This document shows positions 1 through 7,976 of a stretch of DNA of 64,000 bases, piece by piece (within the stretch, counting starts at the first letter, position 1; each line of letters begins with the position of its first letter). The DNA comes from Acidimicrobiia bacterium (GTDB lineage: Bacteria > Actinomycetota > Acidimicrobiia > IMCC26256 > JAGNEX01), in contig JACJWE010000003.1 of NCBI GenBank assembly GCA_020637365.1, forward strand, positions 124,001-188,000, given 5' to 3'. A model generated the notes under the pieces. The model did no database searches, had not been told where the DNA came from, and saw nothing but the letters and a program-made list of their open reading frames with translations. The translations under genes were made by a program, and so were the position numbers.

Positions 1-1701
1 GTTTGAGACCGCGACGCCACTCGCCTGCCGAAAGCGGGCGTCGAGGGGAAGTTCTCCGCGGTCGAAACGAACGACCTCGTGAGCCTTCAGCGCGTCGAGG
101 TGTTCGGCTTCGATGCTGGCGCCGTGCCGAACCGCGGTGACCCGCTCTGGAGCCGACCGATCCAGAAACGCCGTCACCGCGTACCCACCGTCGACCTGCG
201 TCACAAACAGGACCTTGCCGTCGCGCTGACCAATGGTGTCGTCAACAGCGTTGAGCAGCGCTCCAGCGCGGTCCTCAGCGGAGTTGGCCCGCACGAGTCG
301 CGCGACGAGTTCACCATCGCGAAGCGGCGTGCGTTCAAGCTGTGCCTGGCGGGCGCGAACGATGGCCCACACGACCGCGATACTGGCCACCGCCCAGCCA
401 GCGAACAGAATCCGCAGACCAGACGTTGAAACCGATTGCTCCGCCGCGACCATCGCTGCGAGTGGCGCCGCTACAAGGGCGACCAGCATGACGACCAACC
501 ACGAGCGCTCCAGCAGCGACCGCGCCGCATCGGTGTCGTCGGCCTCCTCATCGACGAGGATCGAGCCGCCCGCAGCCGCCACAATCAGCAGGCACAATCC
601 GAGGGTCAATGCCACGTCCTCGAACCCGGTAGAAAGATCGCCGAGCAGTTGCGGGGCCGCCAACGCCGCTGCCGCGCAGATCGCAAAGCCACCCAGATTG
701 AGGCAGAGCCGCGCAGACGGAAGTCGACGCGCACCGAGCACCGGGCGAACGATCCAGGCCGCGCAGATCGATGCAGCGACTCCCCACGCAAACAACCACC
801 ACTGATCTGTAGGGTCGTCGCCCGATACGTCCAGAAAGCCCAGCCCCCAGACCGTCATGATCAAGCCGAGACCGACCAGGATGGCGTTGGCCCGTCCACT
901 CTTGGTGTGACCGGCATCGGCAACCATCCCGATCCGATGAATCGACCAGCCGAGCAAGGTCACCGCGATCACGCCGACAACGGCGATCAGCGGCACCGGC
1001 CCGGATAGAGCATCGTCGCTTCTGAGACGTCCAATGGCGATCGCTGCGCCCGTCAGAGCGGTTCCAGAAGCCACAGGAACCCACAGGCTGGTCAACCCCA
1101 CCCGCACCAGGACGAGCGCAATGGTCGCCAGCGTCGCAACCAGCATCACCGCCGCCGCCGCTTTACCGCCCAGCAAGACTGCTCCAAGCCCGGCCAGAGC
1201 TGCGACGGCGATACCCAAACGGGTTGACGACGCATTCGTGTGATCGGCGCTGGCGCGCAGTTGGGACAGCAACGCTTCTGAATGTTCGGCGGGGGCCGGT
1301 TCGAACGGTGGAATCGTGTCGGGGCGGTCGGTTCGCGCCACTGATGCCTCGGATTCGGTCGACCGAACTACTCCCGATTCGGCGGCGTTTGCACCGCTCG
1401 ACTGCGTCTGACCCGACGCCGATGCGGCGGTCGCGGCCGAAGCGAACGTCGCGCCAGGACTCTCCGTGGGGCCCGTTGTTGCCAGCATGGTCGCGACGCT
1501 GGAAGCGGGCGGGGACTGGCCCGTAGCGGGCGAGCTTGTGGACTCGGCGAGCTGGTCTTCGCTGAAGTGCATGGCGAGGCCCGCAGGAAGCCAGGAGGAC
1601 TCCGCCGTGTCTGTTGAGCCAGCTTGTTTGGGCGCGTCGAATGGATTGTTCGCGCCTGATGTGACCGAGTCGTGCTGGGGACCGTTCGAGGGTGTGTTCA
1701 A
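1..1701 (-). CDS. Membrane sensor-like protein with GAF-like domain, truncated at the window edge
   Basis: The frame is open from a TTG at 1701 to position 1 without a stop (567 codons), so the C-terminus lies outside the window. A GGGGAG sits six bases before the TTG, which decided the start; the next in-frame ATG would cost about 43 residues. Residues 1 to about 160 are a Ser/Thr/Ala/Pro-rich disordered tail. About eight hydrophobic segments follow up to roughly residue 450, joined by short loops. The last 110 visible residues resemble a GAF domain and end near the motif ASGVAVSN. In this architecture a GGDEF, histidine kinase or similar output domain usually follows, but it is not visible, so the function is left open. 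Confidence 0.7.
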   Translation of the reverse strand, partial: MNTPSNGPQHDSVTSGANNPFDAPKQAGSTDTAESSWLPAGLAMHFSEDQLAESTSSPATGQSPPASSVATMLATTGPTESPGATFASAATAASASGQTQSSGANAAESGVVRSTESEASVARTDRPDTIPPFEPAPAEHSEALLSQLRASADHTNASSTRLGIAVAALAGLGAVLLGGKAAAAVMLVATLATIALVLVRVGLTSLWVPVASGTALTGAAIAIGRLRSDDALSGPVPLIAVVGVIAVTLLGWSIHRIGMVADAGHTKSGRANAILVGLGLIMTVWGLGFLDVSGDDPTDQWWLFAWGVAASICAAWIVRPVLGARRLPSARLCLNLGGFAICAAAALAAPQLLGDLSTGFEDVALTLGLCLLIVAAAGGSILVDEEADDTDAARSLLERSWLVVMLVALVAAPLAAMVAAEQSVSTSGLRILFAGWAVASIAVVWAIVRARQAQLERTPLRDGELVARLVRANSAEDRAGALLNAVDDTIGQRDGKVLFVTQVDGGYAVTAFLDRSAPERVTAVRHGASIEAEHLDALKAHEVVRFDRGELPLDARFRQASGVAVSN

Positions 1702-1922
1702 GCCACTCCCCTTCTCCTCGTTAACGAGTTCCCCCTACCGTGGCGTGGATAATCGGCGTTCGCGGGGTTTGTGCCGACAACTGTCATGGGCGTTGTATCG
1801 ACCGGACCGCCCGCGGACTGAACGTAATTTCGAACCGAAATGCCCGGCCACGTGCAGGAACCGTCGAATCCGAGAGTCGCCGAGGCTGGGAATGACAACG
1901 CCGACGTCGTCGGTCACAGCGA

Positions 1923-2798
1923 TCAGTTCGGATCGGCCTCGCCACCACCATCGCCGAGGGCCAGGAGGCCGACCGCCCCCCAGTCAACGTCAGGTCCGTA
2001 GGCGTCGAGCGCCTCGGTATACCGATCGAGCACCGCCCGGTTCAGCGGCATGTCCAGGTCGGCGCCATCGAGGAGCTCGCGCCCGATACGGATGTCTTTC
2101 ATCGCGTGCGCAAGCCGAAAACCTGGGGTGATGTCCCCCGCTAGTGGCTTGTCGAGGCCGCGGTCGAGCTGCCAGGACGCTCCCGATCCGGCGCTCACAC
2201 AGCGGCGAACGGTTTCGATGTCGGCACCTTCGGCGGCAGCCATTGCCATACCCTCAGCGGCTATAGCCAGATTTGCGGCTGCGAGGTAGTTGTTGACCAC
2301 CTTCACGACGAGACCGGCGCCCGAACCGCCGACATAGGTAATCGCTTCGGGACGGCCGATCACCGAAAGGATGGGGTACACGGCATCAAACGCGGCGCGA
2401 TCGCCACCGACCCAAATAGCGAGGGTTCCGGCCGCGGCACCAGTCGGGCCGCCCGAGACCGGCGCGTCCAGATACGCAACCCCATGGCCAGCCAACAATT
2501 CGTGATGTGACCGCGCCGCAGCAGGGGCGATCGTCGACATGTCGATCCAGACCGTGTCCCGTGCCAAATGCGCTCTCGCGGCCTCGATCGCGGCGAGTAC
2601 CTCGGGACTATCAGGCAGGACCGAGCAGATCACGTCGGCACCACGGACCGCGTCGGCGACCTCGGAGACGACGGTCCAGCCCGAGTCCTTGAGGCGCTGA
2701 GGAGTACGAGAGCGGACCACCACATCGTGACCGGCGTCGATCAGGTTGTTGACCATGCCAGCGCCCATCAGACCAGCGCCGAGAAATGCAACCTTCAC
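1923..2798 (-). CDS. NAD(P)-dependent 3-hydroxyisobutyrate dehydrogenase-family oxidoreductase
   Basis: About 291 residues. It opens with the Rossmann motif VAFLGAGLMGAGM and contains DAPVSGGPTGA (substrate loop) and LVVKVVNNYL, whose Lys is the catalytic residue of the beta-hydroxyacid dehydrogenase family. Members oxidise 3-hydroxyisobutyrate or reduce tartronate semialdehyde; the exact substrate cannot be read from sequence. I chose the GTG at 2798 because the Rossmann fold then begins at once; GTG 2822 or ATG 2819 would add seven or eight residues. It lies 33 bases after ilvC on the same strand, so it is probably the last gene of the ilv transcript, which fits a role in valine metabolism. 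Confidence 0.85.
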   Translation of the reverse strand: MKVAFLGAGLMGAGMVNNLIDAGHDVVVRSRTPQRLKDSGWTVVSEVADAVRGADVICSVLPDSPEVLAAIEAARAHLARDTVWIDMSTIAPAAARSHHELLAGHGVAYLDAPVSGGPTGAAAGTLAIWVGGDRAAFDAVYPILSVIGRPEAITYVGGSGAGLVVKVVNNYLAAANLAIAAEGMAMAAAEGADIETVRRCVSAGSGASWQLDRGLDKPLAGDITPGFRLAHAMKDIRIGRELLDGADLDMPLNRAVLDRYTEALDAYGPDVDWGAVGLLALGDGGGEADPN

Positions 2799-2831
2799 GG
2801 TGGACCGCCCTCGCTCCATCACTGCTCGGTG

Positions 2832-3860
2832 TTATCCACCCGAGATGTCTCGGGGACGGTCCTTGCCCTTGCCGATCCAAGGCATCATCTGACGCAGCCT
2901 GGCCCCAACCTTTTCGATCGGATGACGTTCACCCTTGCGCTGCAGCGCTGTGTAGTGAGGACGGCCCGCCTGGTTTTCGAGGATCCAGTCGCGAGCGAAT
3001 TCACCGTCTTGAATCTCGCCGAGGATCTTGGCCATCTCGGCGCGGGTTTCGTCGGTGATGATCCGTGGACCGCGGGTCAGATCGCCATATTCGGCGGTGT
3101 CCGAGATCGAGAAGCGCATGTTGGCGATGCCGCCTTCATAGATCAGGTCGACGATCAACTTGACCTCGTGAAGGCACTCGAAATAGGCGACCTCAGGCTG
3201 GTAGCCAGCGTTGACCAGCGTGTCGAAACCCGACTGGATCAGTTCGGTCAGACCGCCGCACAACACGACCTGCTCGCCGAATAGGTCGGTTTCTGTCTCT
3301 TCGGAAAAGGTGGTCTCGATCACGCCTGCACGTCCGGCGCCGATCGCCCGAGCGTATGAAAGTGCCAGATCGCGGGCTTTGCCCGTCGCGTCGCTTGCGA
3401 CCGCCATGAGGGCGGGCACACCGCCACCCTCTTCGTATGTGCGACGGACAAGGTGGCCGGGACCCTTGGGGGCGATCATCCACACGTCGACGCCCTCGGG
3501 TGGCTGGATCTGACCGAAGTGGATGTTGAAACCGTGAGCAAAAACGAGCGAATCACCATCGGTGAGGTTGGCTTCGATCGACTCCTTATAGACCCGAGCC
3601 TGTTCGGTATCGGGCAACAAAATCATGATCACATCGGCTTCAGCGGAGGCTTCATCAACCGTGACGACGCGCAATCCGGCGGCCTCGGCCTTTTCCCATG
3701 AGCCGCTGCCCTCTCGAAGCCCCACCCGTACGTCCACACCGGAATCGGCCAGGTTCCGCGCATGCGCGTGGCCTTGGGATCCGTAGCCGATCACGGCGAC
3801 CTTTCGACTAAAGATCAACGACTCGTCGGCATCGGCGTCATAGAGGACGTTGGCAGCCAT
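2832..3860 (-). CDS. ilvC: Ketol-acid reductoisomerase
   Basis: 342 residues, the normal length of the short class I enzyme. It isomerises and reduces 2-acetolactate or 2-aceto-2-hydroxybutyrate, the second common step of valine, leucine and isoleucine synthesis. The nucleotide site GYGSQGHAHARNL is at residues 26-38. The following loop, GLREGSGSW, is Ser-rich, as in NADPH-dependent forms. The C-terminal knotted domain carries acidic metal ligands and the motif SDTAEYGD. It follows ilvN with a 167-base gap, so it may have an internal promoter in addition to read-through from ilvBN. Start ATG, with AAGGAG seven bases upstream. Confidence 0.97.
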   Translation of the reverse strand: MAANVLYDADADESLIFSRKVAVIGYGSQGHAHARNLADSGVDVRVGLREGSGSWEKAEAAGLRVVTVDEASAEADVIMILLPDTEQARVYKESIEANLTDGDSLVFAHGFNIHFGQIQPPEGVDVWMIAPKGPGHLVRRTYEEGGGVPALMAVASDATGKARDLALSYARAIGAGRAGVIETTFSEETETDLFGEQVVLCGGLTELIQSGFDTLVNAGYQPEVAYFECLHEVKLIVDLIYEGGIANMRFSISDTAEYGDLTRGPRIITDETRAEMAKILGEIQDGEFARDWILENQAGRPHYTALQRKGERHPIEKVGARLRQMMPWIGKGKDRPRDISGG

Positions 3861-3954
3861 TGTGGGCTCCTTGTTTGGTTACTGAGATGGGTTGGCCACA
3901 TCCGGGTTGGAACGCGCAGCCAAGAAAAGGTCATATGCCGCACCCAGCGGCGCT

Positions 3955-4003
3955 CACCGGTGCAGCACACCGGGCAAGCCAGCGCAGCACACCGGGCAAG
4001 ATT
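3955..4003. repeat. Short direct repeat in the ilvN-ilvC gap
   Basis: The sequence GCAGCACACCGGGCAAG occurs twice in tandem (about 3962-3978 and 3983-3999), separated by four bases, inside the 167-base gap between ilvN and ilvC. No clear terminator or operator was recognised. Confidence 0.5.
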
Positions 4004-4027
4004 GTATGACCCACGTCTAAATGGGCG

Positions 4028-4555
4028 CTATCCGCCCGTCACCGAAGCCGATGCGACCCGAAGCTGGCGCGGGGTCGTTCCCAACTTAGGAAGAGCCACC
4101 AGCCCGGTTCGTTGCACGTCGGTGATGCCAAAGGGTTCGAGCAGGGTTTCGAGCGTATCGAGCGACTCGGGGTGGTCGGCGCTCATCAGCATCATCGAAC
4201 TGGTTCCGACATCGACAACCTGAGCGTCGAACAGGTTGGCCAACTCAATGACCTTGGAACGCTGTTCAAGATCAGCGTTCACGGTGATCAGCATCATCTC
4301 TCGCTCGACGGAATGATCCGGCGCCAGATGCGAAATCTTGATCACCGGCACCAGCTTGTTGAGCTGTTTGGTGATCATTTCTAACGGTGCGGATTCAACA
4401 TCGACCACGATGGTCATGCGGCTATAGCGCTCATCATCGGTGGGGCTCACCGCCAACGAAAAGATGTTAAAACCCCGGCGAGAAAACAGTCCGGCGATGC
4501 GAGTCAGCACGCCGGGGCGATTCAGCACCAGGACACTCAGAATGTGATGTTGCAC
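4028..4555 (-). CDS. ilvN: Acetolactate synthase small (regulatory) subunit
   Basis: 175 residues, typical length. It binds the IlvB catalytic subunit, raises its activity and confers feedback inhibition by valine. The N-terminal ACT domain is clear: HILSVLVLNRPGVLTRIAGL at residues 3-22, then a region rich in NIFSLAV-like strands. The C-terminal half carries the usual ALS_ss_C domain. It starts two bases after the ilvB stop, so the two are translationally coupled, which suits a 1:1 complex. Confidence 0.96.
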   Translation of the reverse strand: MQHHILSVLVLNRPGVLTRIAGLFSRRGFNIFSLAVSPTDDERYSRMTIVVDVESAPLEMITKQLNKLVPVIKISHLAPDHSVEREMMLITVNADLEQRSKVIELANLFDAQVVDVGTSSMMLMSADHPESLDTLETLLEPFGITDVQRTGLVALPKLGTTPRQLRVASASVTGG

Positions 4556-4557
4556 TT

Positions 4558-6288
4558 CTAGGCCTCTTCGGGTCCGAGGATGATGTCGTCATTTGACCGG
4601 CCGACCGGCACCATCGGGAACACCTTTTCCCGATAGTCGGTGCGGAAATCGATCACGACCGGGCGGTCGTGAATCGCATTGGCCTTTTCGATCACCGCGT
4701 CCACATCGTCAGGGTGTTCGCACCGGAATGCGGCGCACCCCATCGACTCAGCCCACTTGACGTAGTCGGGCAGATCCGGCGACAGGTAGACCTCGGAGTA
4801 GCGCTCCTCGTAGAACAGTTCCTGCCACTGCCGAACCATGCCCAGATATGAGTTGTTCAAAATCGCGATCTTGACGGGGATCTGTTCGACGGCAGCACAC
4901 ACCAGCTCCTGGGCCGTCATCTGGAAGCAGCCGTCACCGTCGACGCCCCACACCGTCCGCTCGGGCATGGCGACTTTGGCGCCGATCGCGGCCGGTACGG
5001 CGAAGCCCATGGTGCCCAGACCCCCCGAGTTGATCCAGGTGTATGGCTCGGTGAAATGCCAAAACTGTGCGGCCCACATCTGGTGTTGCCCAACCCCGGC
5101 AGCAACGATCGTGTCCGCGGGGCTCAGATCCCTCAACCGTTCCAGCACGAACTGCGGCTTCAACGGTCCGCCGGGCTCTTGTGTGTAGCGGAGGGGATAG
5201 TCGGTCTTCCAGGCCTCAACGGTTTCGAGCCAGTCGCTGCGATCAACCGCATCGTCACCGGTGTGGTCCGAGCGGACCTCATCGATCAATGCTTCGATGA
5301 TGACGCGAGCGTCGCCGACGATCGGTACGTCGGGTTGGCGGACTTTACCGAGTTCGGCCGGGTCGATATCGACGTGGATGACTTTGGCATCTGGAGCGAA
5401 CGCATCGAGCTTTCCCGTCACTCGGTCATCGAAACGCGCACCGAGCGTGATCAACAGATCGGAGCGTTGCATCGCGGTCACAGCGCTGTACATGCCGTGC
5501 ATACCGGGCATGCCGAGATGCAGCGGGTGCCCGTCAGGAAAGGCTCCACGAGCCATCAGGGTCGTCACCACAGGAATATTGGTCAGCTCGGCGAACTCGC
5601 GCAATGCCTCCGCTGCACGGGCCTTGAGGATCCCCCCACCTGCATAGATAACGGGCCGCTGCGAAGAAGCGATCAGGTTGGCCGCCTGCTTGATCTGCTT
5701 GGGGTGACCTTTCAAGGTCGGCTTGTAGCCGGGAAGATCGACGTCGTCGGGCCAGAACCACTCCATGGTTTCGGTCAGCACGTCCTTGGGAACATCGACG
5801 AGGACCGGACCGGGCCGACCGGTCGTGGCGATGTGGAAGGCTTCTTTGATCACGGTGGGGATGTCGGCAGCTCTGCGGATCAACCAGTTGTGCTTTGTTA
5901 CCGGCATGGTGATGCCGGTGATGTCGACCTCTTGAAACGCATCTGTGCCGATACCGGCCCGACTGACCTGACCGGTGATGGCCACCATCGGGATCGAGTC
6001 GATATACGCGTCGGCGAGCGGTGTGACGATGTTGGTCGCTCCAGGACCGCTGGTCACCATGCAGACGCCGGGTCGTCCCGAGGCGTGCGCATAACCCTCG
6101 GCCATGTGTCCAGCGCCTTGTTCGTGACGCACCAAAATGTGACGGATCGGAGATTCGATGATCGGGTCGTACGCGGGCAGAATTGCACCACCCGGCAGGC
6201 CGAAGATCACATCGACGCCTTCGCACTCAAGGCTCTTGATCAAGGCCTGCGCCCCGGTGAGCTTTGTTCCCGGCCTAATGTCGCTCAT
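4558..6288 (-). CDS. ilvB: Acetolactate synthase large (catalytic) subunit
   Basis: About 576 residues. A ThDP- and FAD-dependent enzyme that condenses two pyruvates, or pyruvate plus 2-oxobutyrate, as the first common step of branched-chain amino acid synthesis. The activating Glu is in RHEQGAGHMAEGYA. The ThDP-Mg site GDGCFQMTAQE...ILNN is near residues 450-480. The start is the ATG at 6288, preceded by GAGGACG at good distance; the TTG at 6300 would add four residues. First gene of ilvB-ilvN-ilvC. Confidence 0.97.
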   Translation of the reverse strand: MSDIRPGTKLTGAQALIKSLECEGVDVIFGLPGGAILPAYDPIIESPIRHILVRHEQGAGHMAEGYAHASGRPGVCMVTSGPGATNIVTPLADAYIDSIPMVAITGQVSRAGIGTDAFQEVDITGITMPVTKHNWLIRRAADIPTVIKEAFHIATTGRPGPVLVDVPKDVLTETMEWFWPDDVDLPGYKPTLKGHPKQIKQAANLIASSQRPVIYAGGGILKARAAEALREFAELTNIPVVTTLMARGAFPDGHPLHLGMPGMHGMYSAVTAMQRSDLLITLGARFDDRVTGKLDAFAPDAKVIHVDIDPAELGKVRQPDVPIVGDARVIIEALIDEVRSDHTGDDAVDRSDWLETVEAWKTDYPLRYTQEPGGPLKPQFVLERLRDLSPADTIVAAGVGQHQMWAAQFWHFTEPYTWINSGGLGTMGFAVPAAIGAKVAMPERTVWGVDGDGCFQMTAQELVCAAVEQIPVKIAILNNSYLGMVRQWQELFYEERYSEVYLSPDLPDYVKWAESMGCAAFRCEHPDDVDAVIEKANAIHDRPVVIDFRTDYREKVFPMVPVGRSNDDIILGPEEA

Positions 6289-6751
6289 CAGCGTCCTCAA
6301 AGTTGGTTATGTTGCAGCGGTCCGGTAGATACTCGAGCCGAAGGTTGCTTCCTAGAACTGTGATCTCAGGAAGAAGGCCAACTCGGCGTCTGAACTCTGT
6401 CATTGTCATGGGTTGCCCTGGCTCTGCGCAAACAGTGCTGGTCTCCGAGCCCGGCCCGAAGGTGGCATCGATTCTGTGAGTGGCTCAGCGCCGCTCAGCA
6501 CCAAGACGGTCGAGGCTAACGGCTGGCGGTCACATCGCTACGGCGCCTTCACAAGGTTCTCGGTGGGTGGTGTTCAGCGGCGGTTTGCGGATCGGCGGTG
6601 CGGCACGCCAGTCGCTGGGACGAGATTTCGCCACTCCTCGGCCGGGTTTGGCAGAACCAGCGGACACAGCGAGTGGTGATGCCGAGACGTCGAGAAGTGC
6701 CCTGCGTTGCACACCAGGCACCTACATGTGAGTCCTAAACGAGGAGGACCG
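6289..6751. other. Divergent intergenic region upstream of ilvB and the FmdB-type gene
   Basis: About 460 bases between divergent genes, expected to hold both promoters. On the minus strand a 44-codon ORF (start 6409, stop 6275) overlaps the ilvB start by 14 bases. It has scattered Leu, Val and Ile codons but no run of them, so it is not a convincing attenuator peptide. I saw no clear terminator or riboswitch, and no ORF here with protein-like composition. Confidence 0.4.
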
Positions 6752-6967
6752 ATGCCGGTCTATGAGTACAGATGCCGATCCTGCGGCTCGACCTTCGAGC
6801 AGCGCCGCGCCATGTCAGAGGCGAACCTTCCCGCCGAATGTCCGGTCGGCCACGCCGACACGGTACGTCTGCTATCGGTGTTCAGTTCGACGGGTTCTGC
6901 TCAGGCCGCCCCGACTGCCCCCCGCCCGTCAGGCGGGTGCGGATCAGGTTGCGGCTGCGCCCACTGA
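6752..6967 (+). CDS. FmdB-type putative regulatory zinc-ribbon protein
   Basis: 71 residues. It begins MPVYEYRCRSCGSTFEQ, the CxxC zinc-ribbon start of the FmdB/CxxC_CXXC_SSSS family. The second metal pair of the family is less clear: only one Cys follows at AECPVGH, with a His. The tail, GGCGSGCGCAH, is a Gly/Cys-rich extension that could bind metal. Start ATG 6752 has AGGAGG six bases before it. The family has been linked to regulation of amide use, but a real function is not established. It stands alone, followed by a repeat array. Confidence 0.85.
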   Translation: MPVYEYRCRSCGSTFEQRRAMSEANLPAECPVGHADTVRLLSVFSSTGSAQAAPTAPRPSGGCGSGCGCAH

Positions 6968-7046
6968 CCCCCCGAGGCCAGCGCACTTCAACGTGCGCCT
7001 GACAAGCGGTCCGCGTCCATGCCCACGGACCACAGCCAGCCGCGCT

Positions 7047-7297
7047 CATCGCCAAGCCGCGTCATGGCCCAGCGGCGTCATGGCCCAGCCGCGTCATGAC
7101 CCAGCGGCGTCATGACCCAGCAAGGGACATCGCCAAGCAGGATCATCGCTAAGCAGGGCGATCACGGCCAAGCGGCGATCAGCCCAGAAGGGGCATCGCC
7201 GAGCAAGGGTCATCGCTAAGCCGGATCATCGCTAAGCAGGGCGATCACGGCCAAGCGGCTTCACGGCCAAGCCGCTTCACGACAAGCGGCTTCACGG
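7047..7297. repeat. Degenerate tandem array with a unit of about 16 bp
   Basis: About fifteen imperfect copies of a unit close to TCATGGCCCAGCSGCG / TCACGGCCAAGCGGCT. The block CATCGCTAAGCAGGGCGATCACGGCCAAGCGGC occurs twice (7144 and 7228). Sixteen is not a multiple of three and the frames carry no plausible protein, so it is non-coding. It fills the space between the FmdB-type gene (+) and the 3' side of the hydrophobic microprotein (-). There are no unique spacers, so it is not a CRISPR. Confidence 0.85.
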
Positions 7298-7439
7298 TGA
7301 CCGTCCCACAGAGGAAGGCTCGGTGGGGGTCAGCGCCGAGGCGAGGGGCGGCCGAGGCCAGGACTGATGGGGCGCCCAGCACAGACATCGACTCCGCCGT
7401 CCACATGGTCAACACGGCGGCCGGACGCGACAAAGCCCC

Positions 7440-7486
7440 GACGGACGCCACTTTTTGCGCACCGCGGGGCCTTGGCCAGAGCCAGC
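7440..7486 (-). terminator. Possible terminator after the microprotein
   Basis: On the minus strand GGCCCCG and CGGGGC can pair across a loop of about 22 bases, followed by a short T-containing stretch (CTTTGT). The long loop and weak T-run make this only a candidate. Confidence 0.25.
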
Positions 7487-7525
7487 CGTCGCCCGCAAGC
7501 GAACGACGGACCTATGAGCGGTTCC

Positions 7526-7624
7526 CTACAGCAGACCGCTGATGAGGCCCATGAGAAGGTCAGAGAGAAGGCCACCGAGGTAACCGATGACCAGGTCGAT
7601 AATGAAGCCGATGACGAATTCCAT
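7526..7624 (-). CDS. Hydrophobic 32-residue microprotein
   Basis: ATG at 7624 has AAGGAG seven to twelve bases upstream and reads 32 codons to TAG at 7526. The peptide starts MEFVIGFIIDLVIGYLGG and ends SDLLMGLISGLL. It consists almost entirely of Val, Ile, Leu, Phe and Gly, with two Asp and one Glu, and would span a membrane or form an amphipathic helix. Good ribosome site, regular hydrophobicity and a solo locus support reality. I do not recognise the family. Membrane-active peptides such as type I toxins, phenol-soluble modulin-like peptides and small regulatory membrane proteins look like this, but nothing here assigns it to one of them. Confidence 0.6.
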   Translation of the reverse strand: MEFVIGFIIDLVIGYLGGLLSDLLMGLISGLL

Positions 7625-7976
7625 GATGCGCACTCCTTGTTGGGTTCTGTCGGTGCGACGGGAAGTCCGTGACGCACCACCTCAGACGTGGGCACGGTAG
7701 AAGGAAGTGCGCCGTTACCGCCTGCTCCTTAGTGTTTACTTAATCTGCTCTGCTCTTCCGAACGCGTGTTTACGCTGCCGTTACCGCATCTACCGATCAT
7801 GGAACGGCGCTGCGACGACCAGCAGTGCCGTCGTTCGACGCGCGGGACCGCGACGGCTGACAACGACGAAAGCCACACCCGCGACCTGAACACATGGGCC
7901 GTCCTGACACTCGTACCACGTCGTGGGTCAACGGCCTGTAATACGGTTTCAACGTCGGTTGACCACTGGGGACACT
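7625..7976. promoter_or_regulatory. Divergent region with two paired direct repeats
   Basis: About 350 bases between the microprotein (-) and the TPM gene (+). It holds two copies of GCCGTTACCGC (7711-7721 and 7777-7787) and two copies of GTGTTTAC (7732-7739 and 7766-7773). The arrangement is suggestive of operator sites around a divergent promoter. No regulator is encoded next to it and no ORF here looks coding. Confidence 0.4.

Noticed and set aside
5056..6363. 435-codon plus-strand ORF opposite ilvB
   Set aside because: Antisense shadow of a fully conserved acetolactate synthase; no domain of its own.
7047..7297. Repeat array as a CRISPR
   Set aside because: Units of 16 bp follow directly with no spacers, and no cas genes are present.
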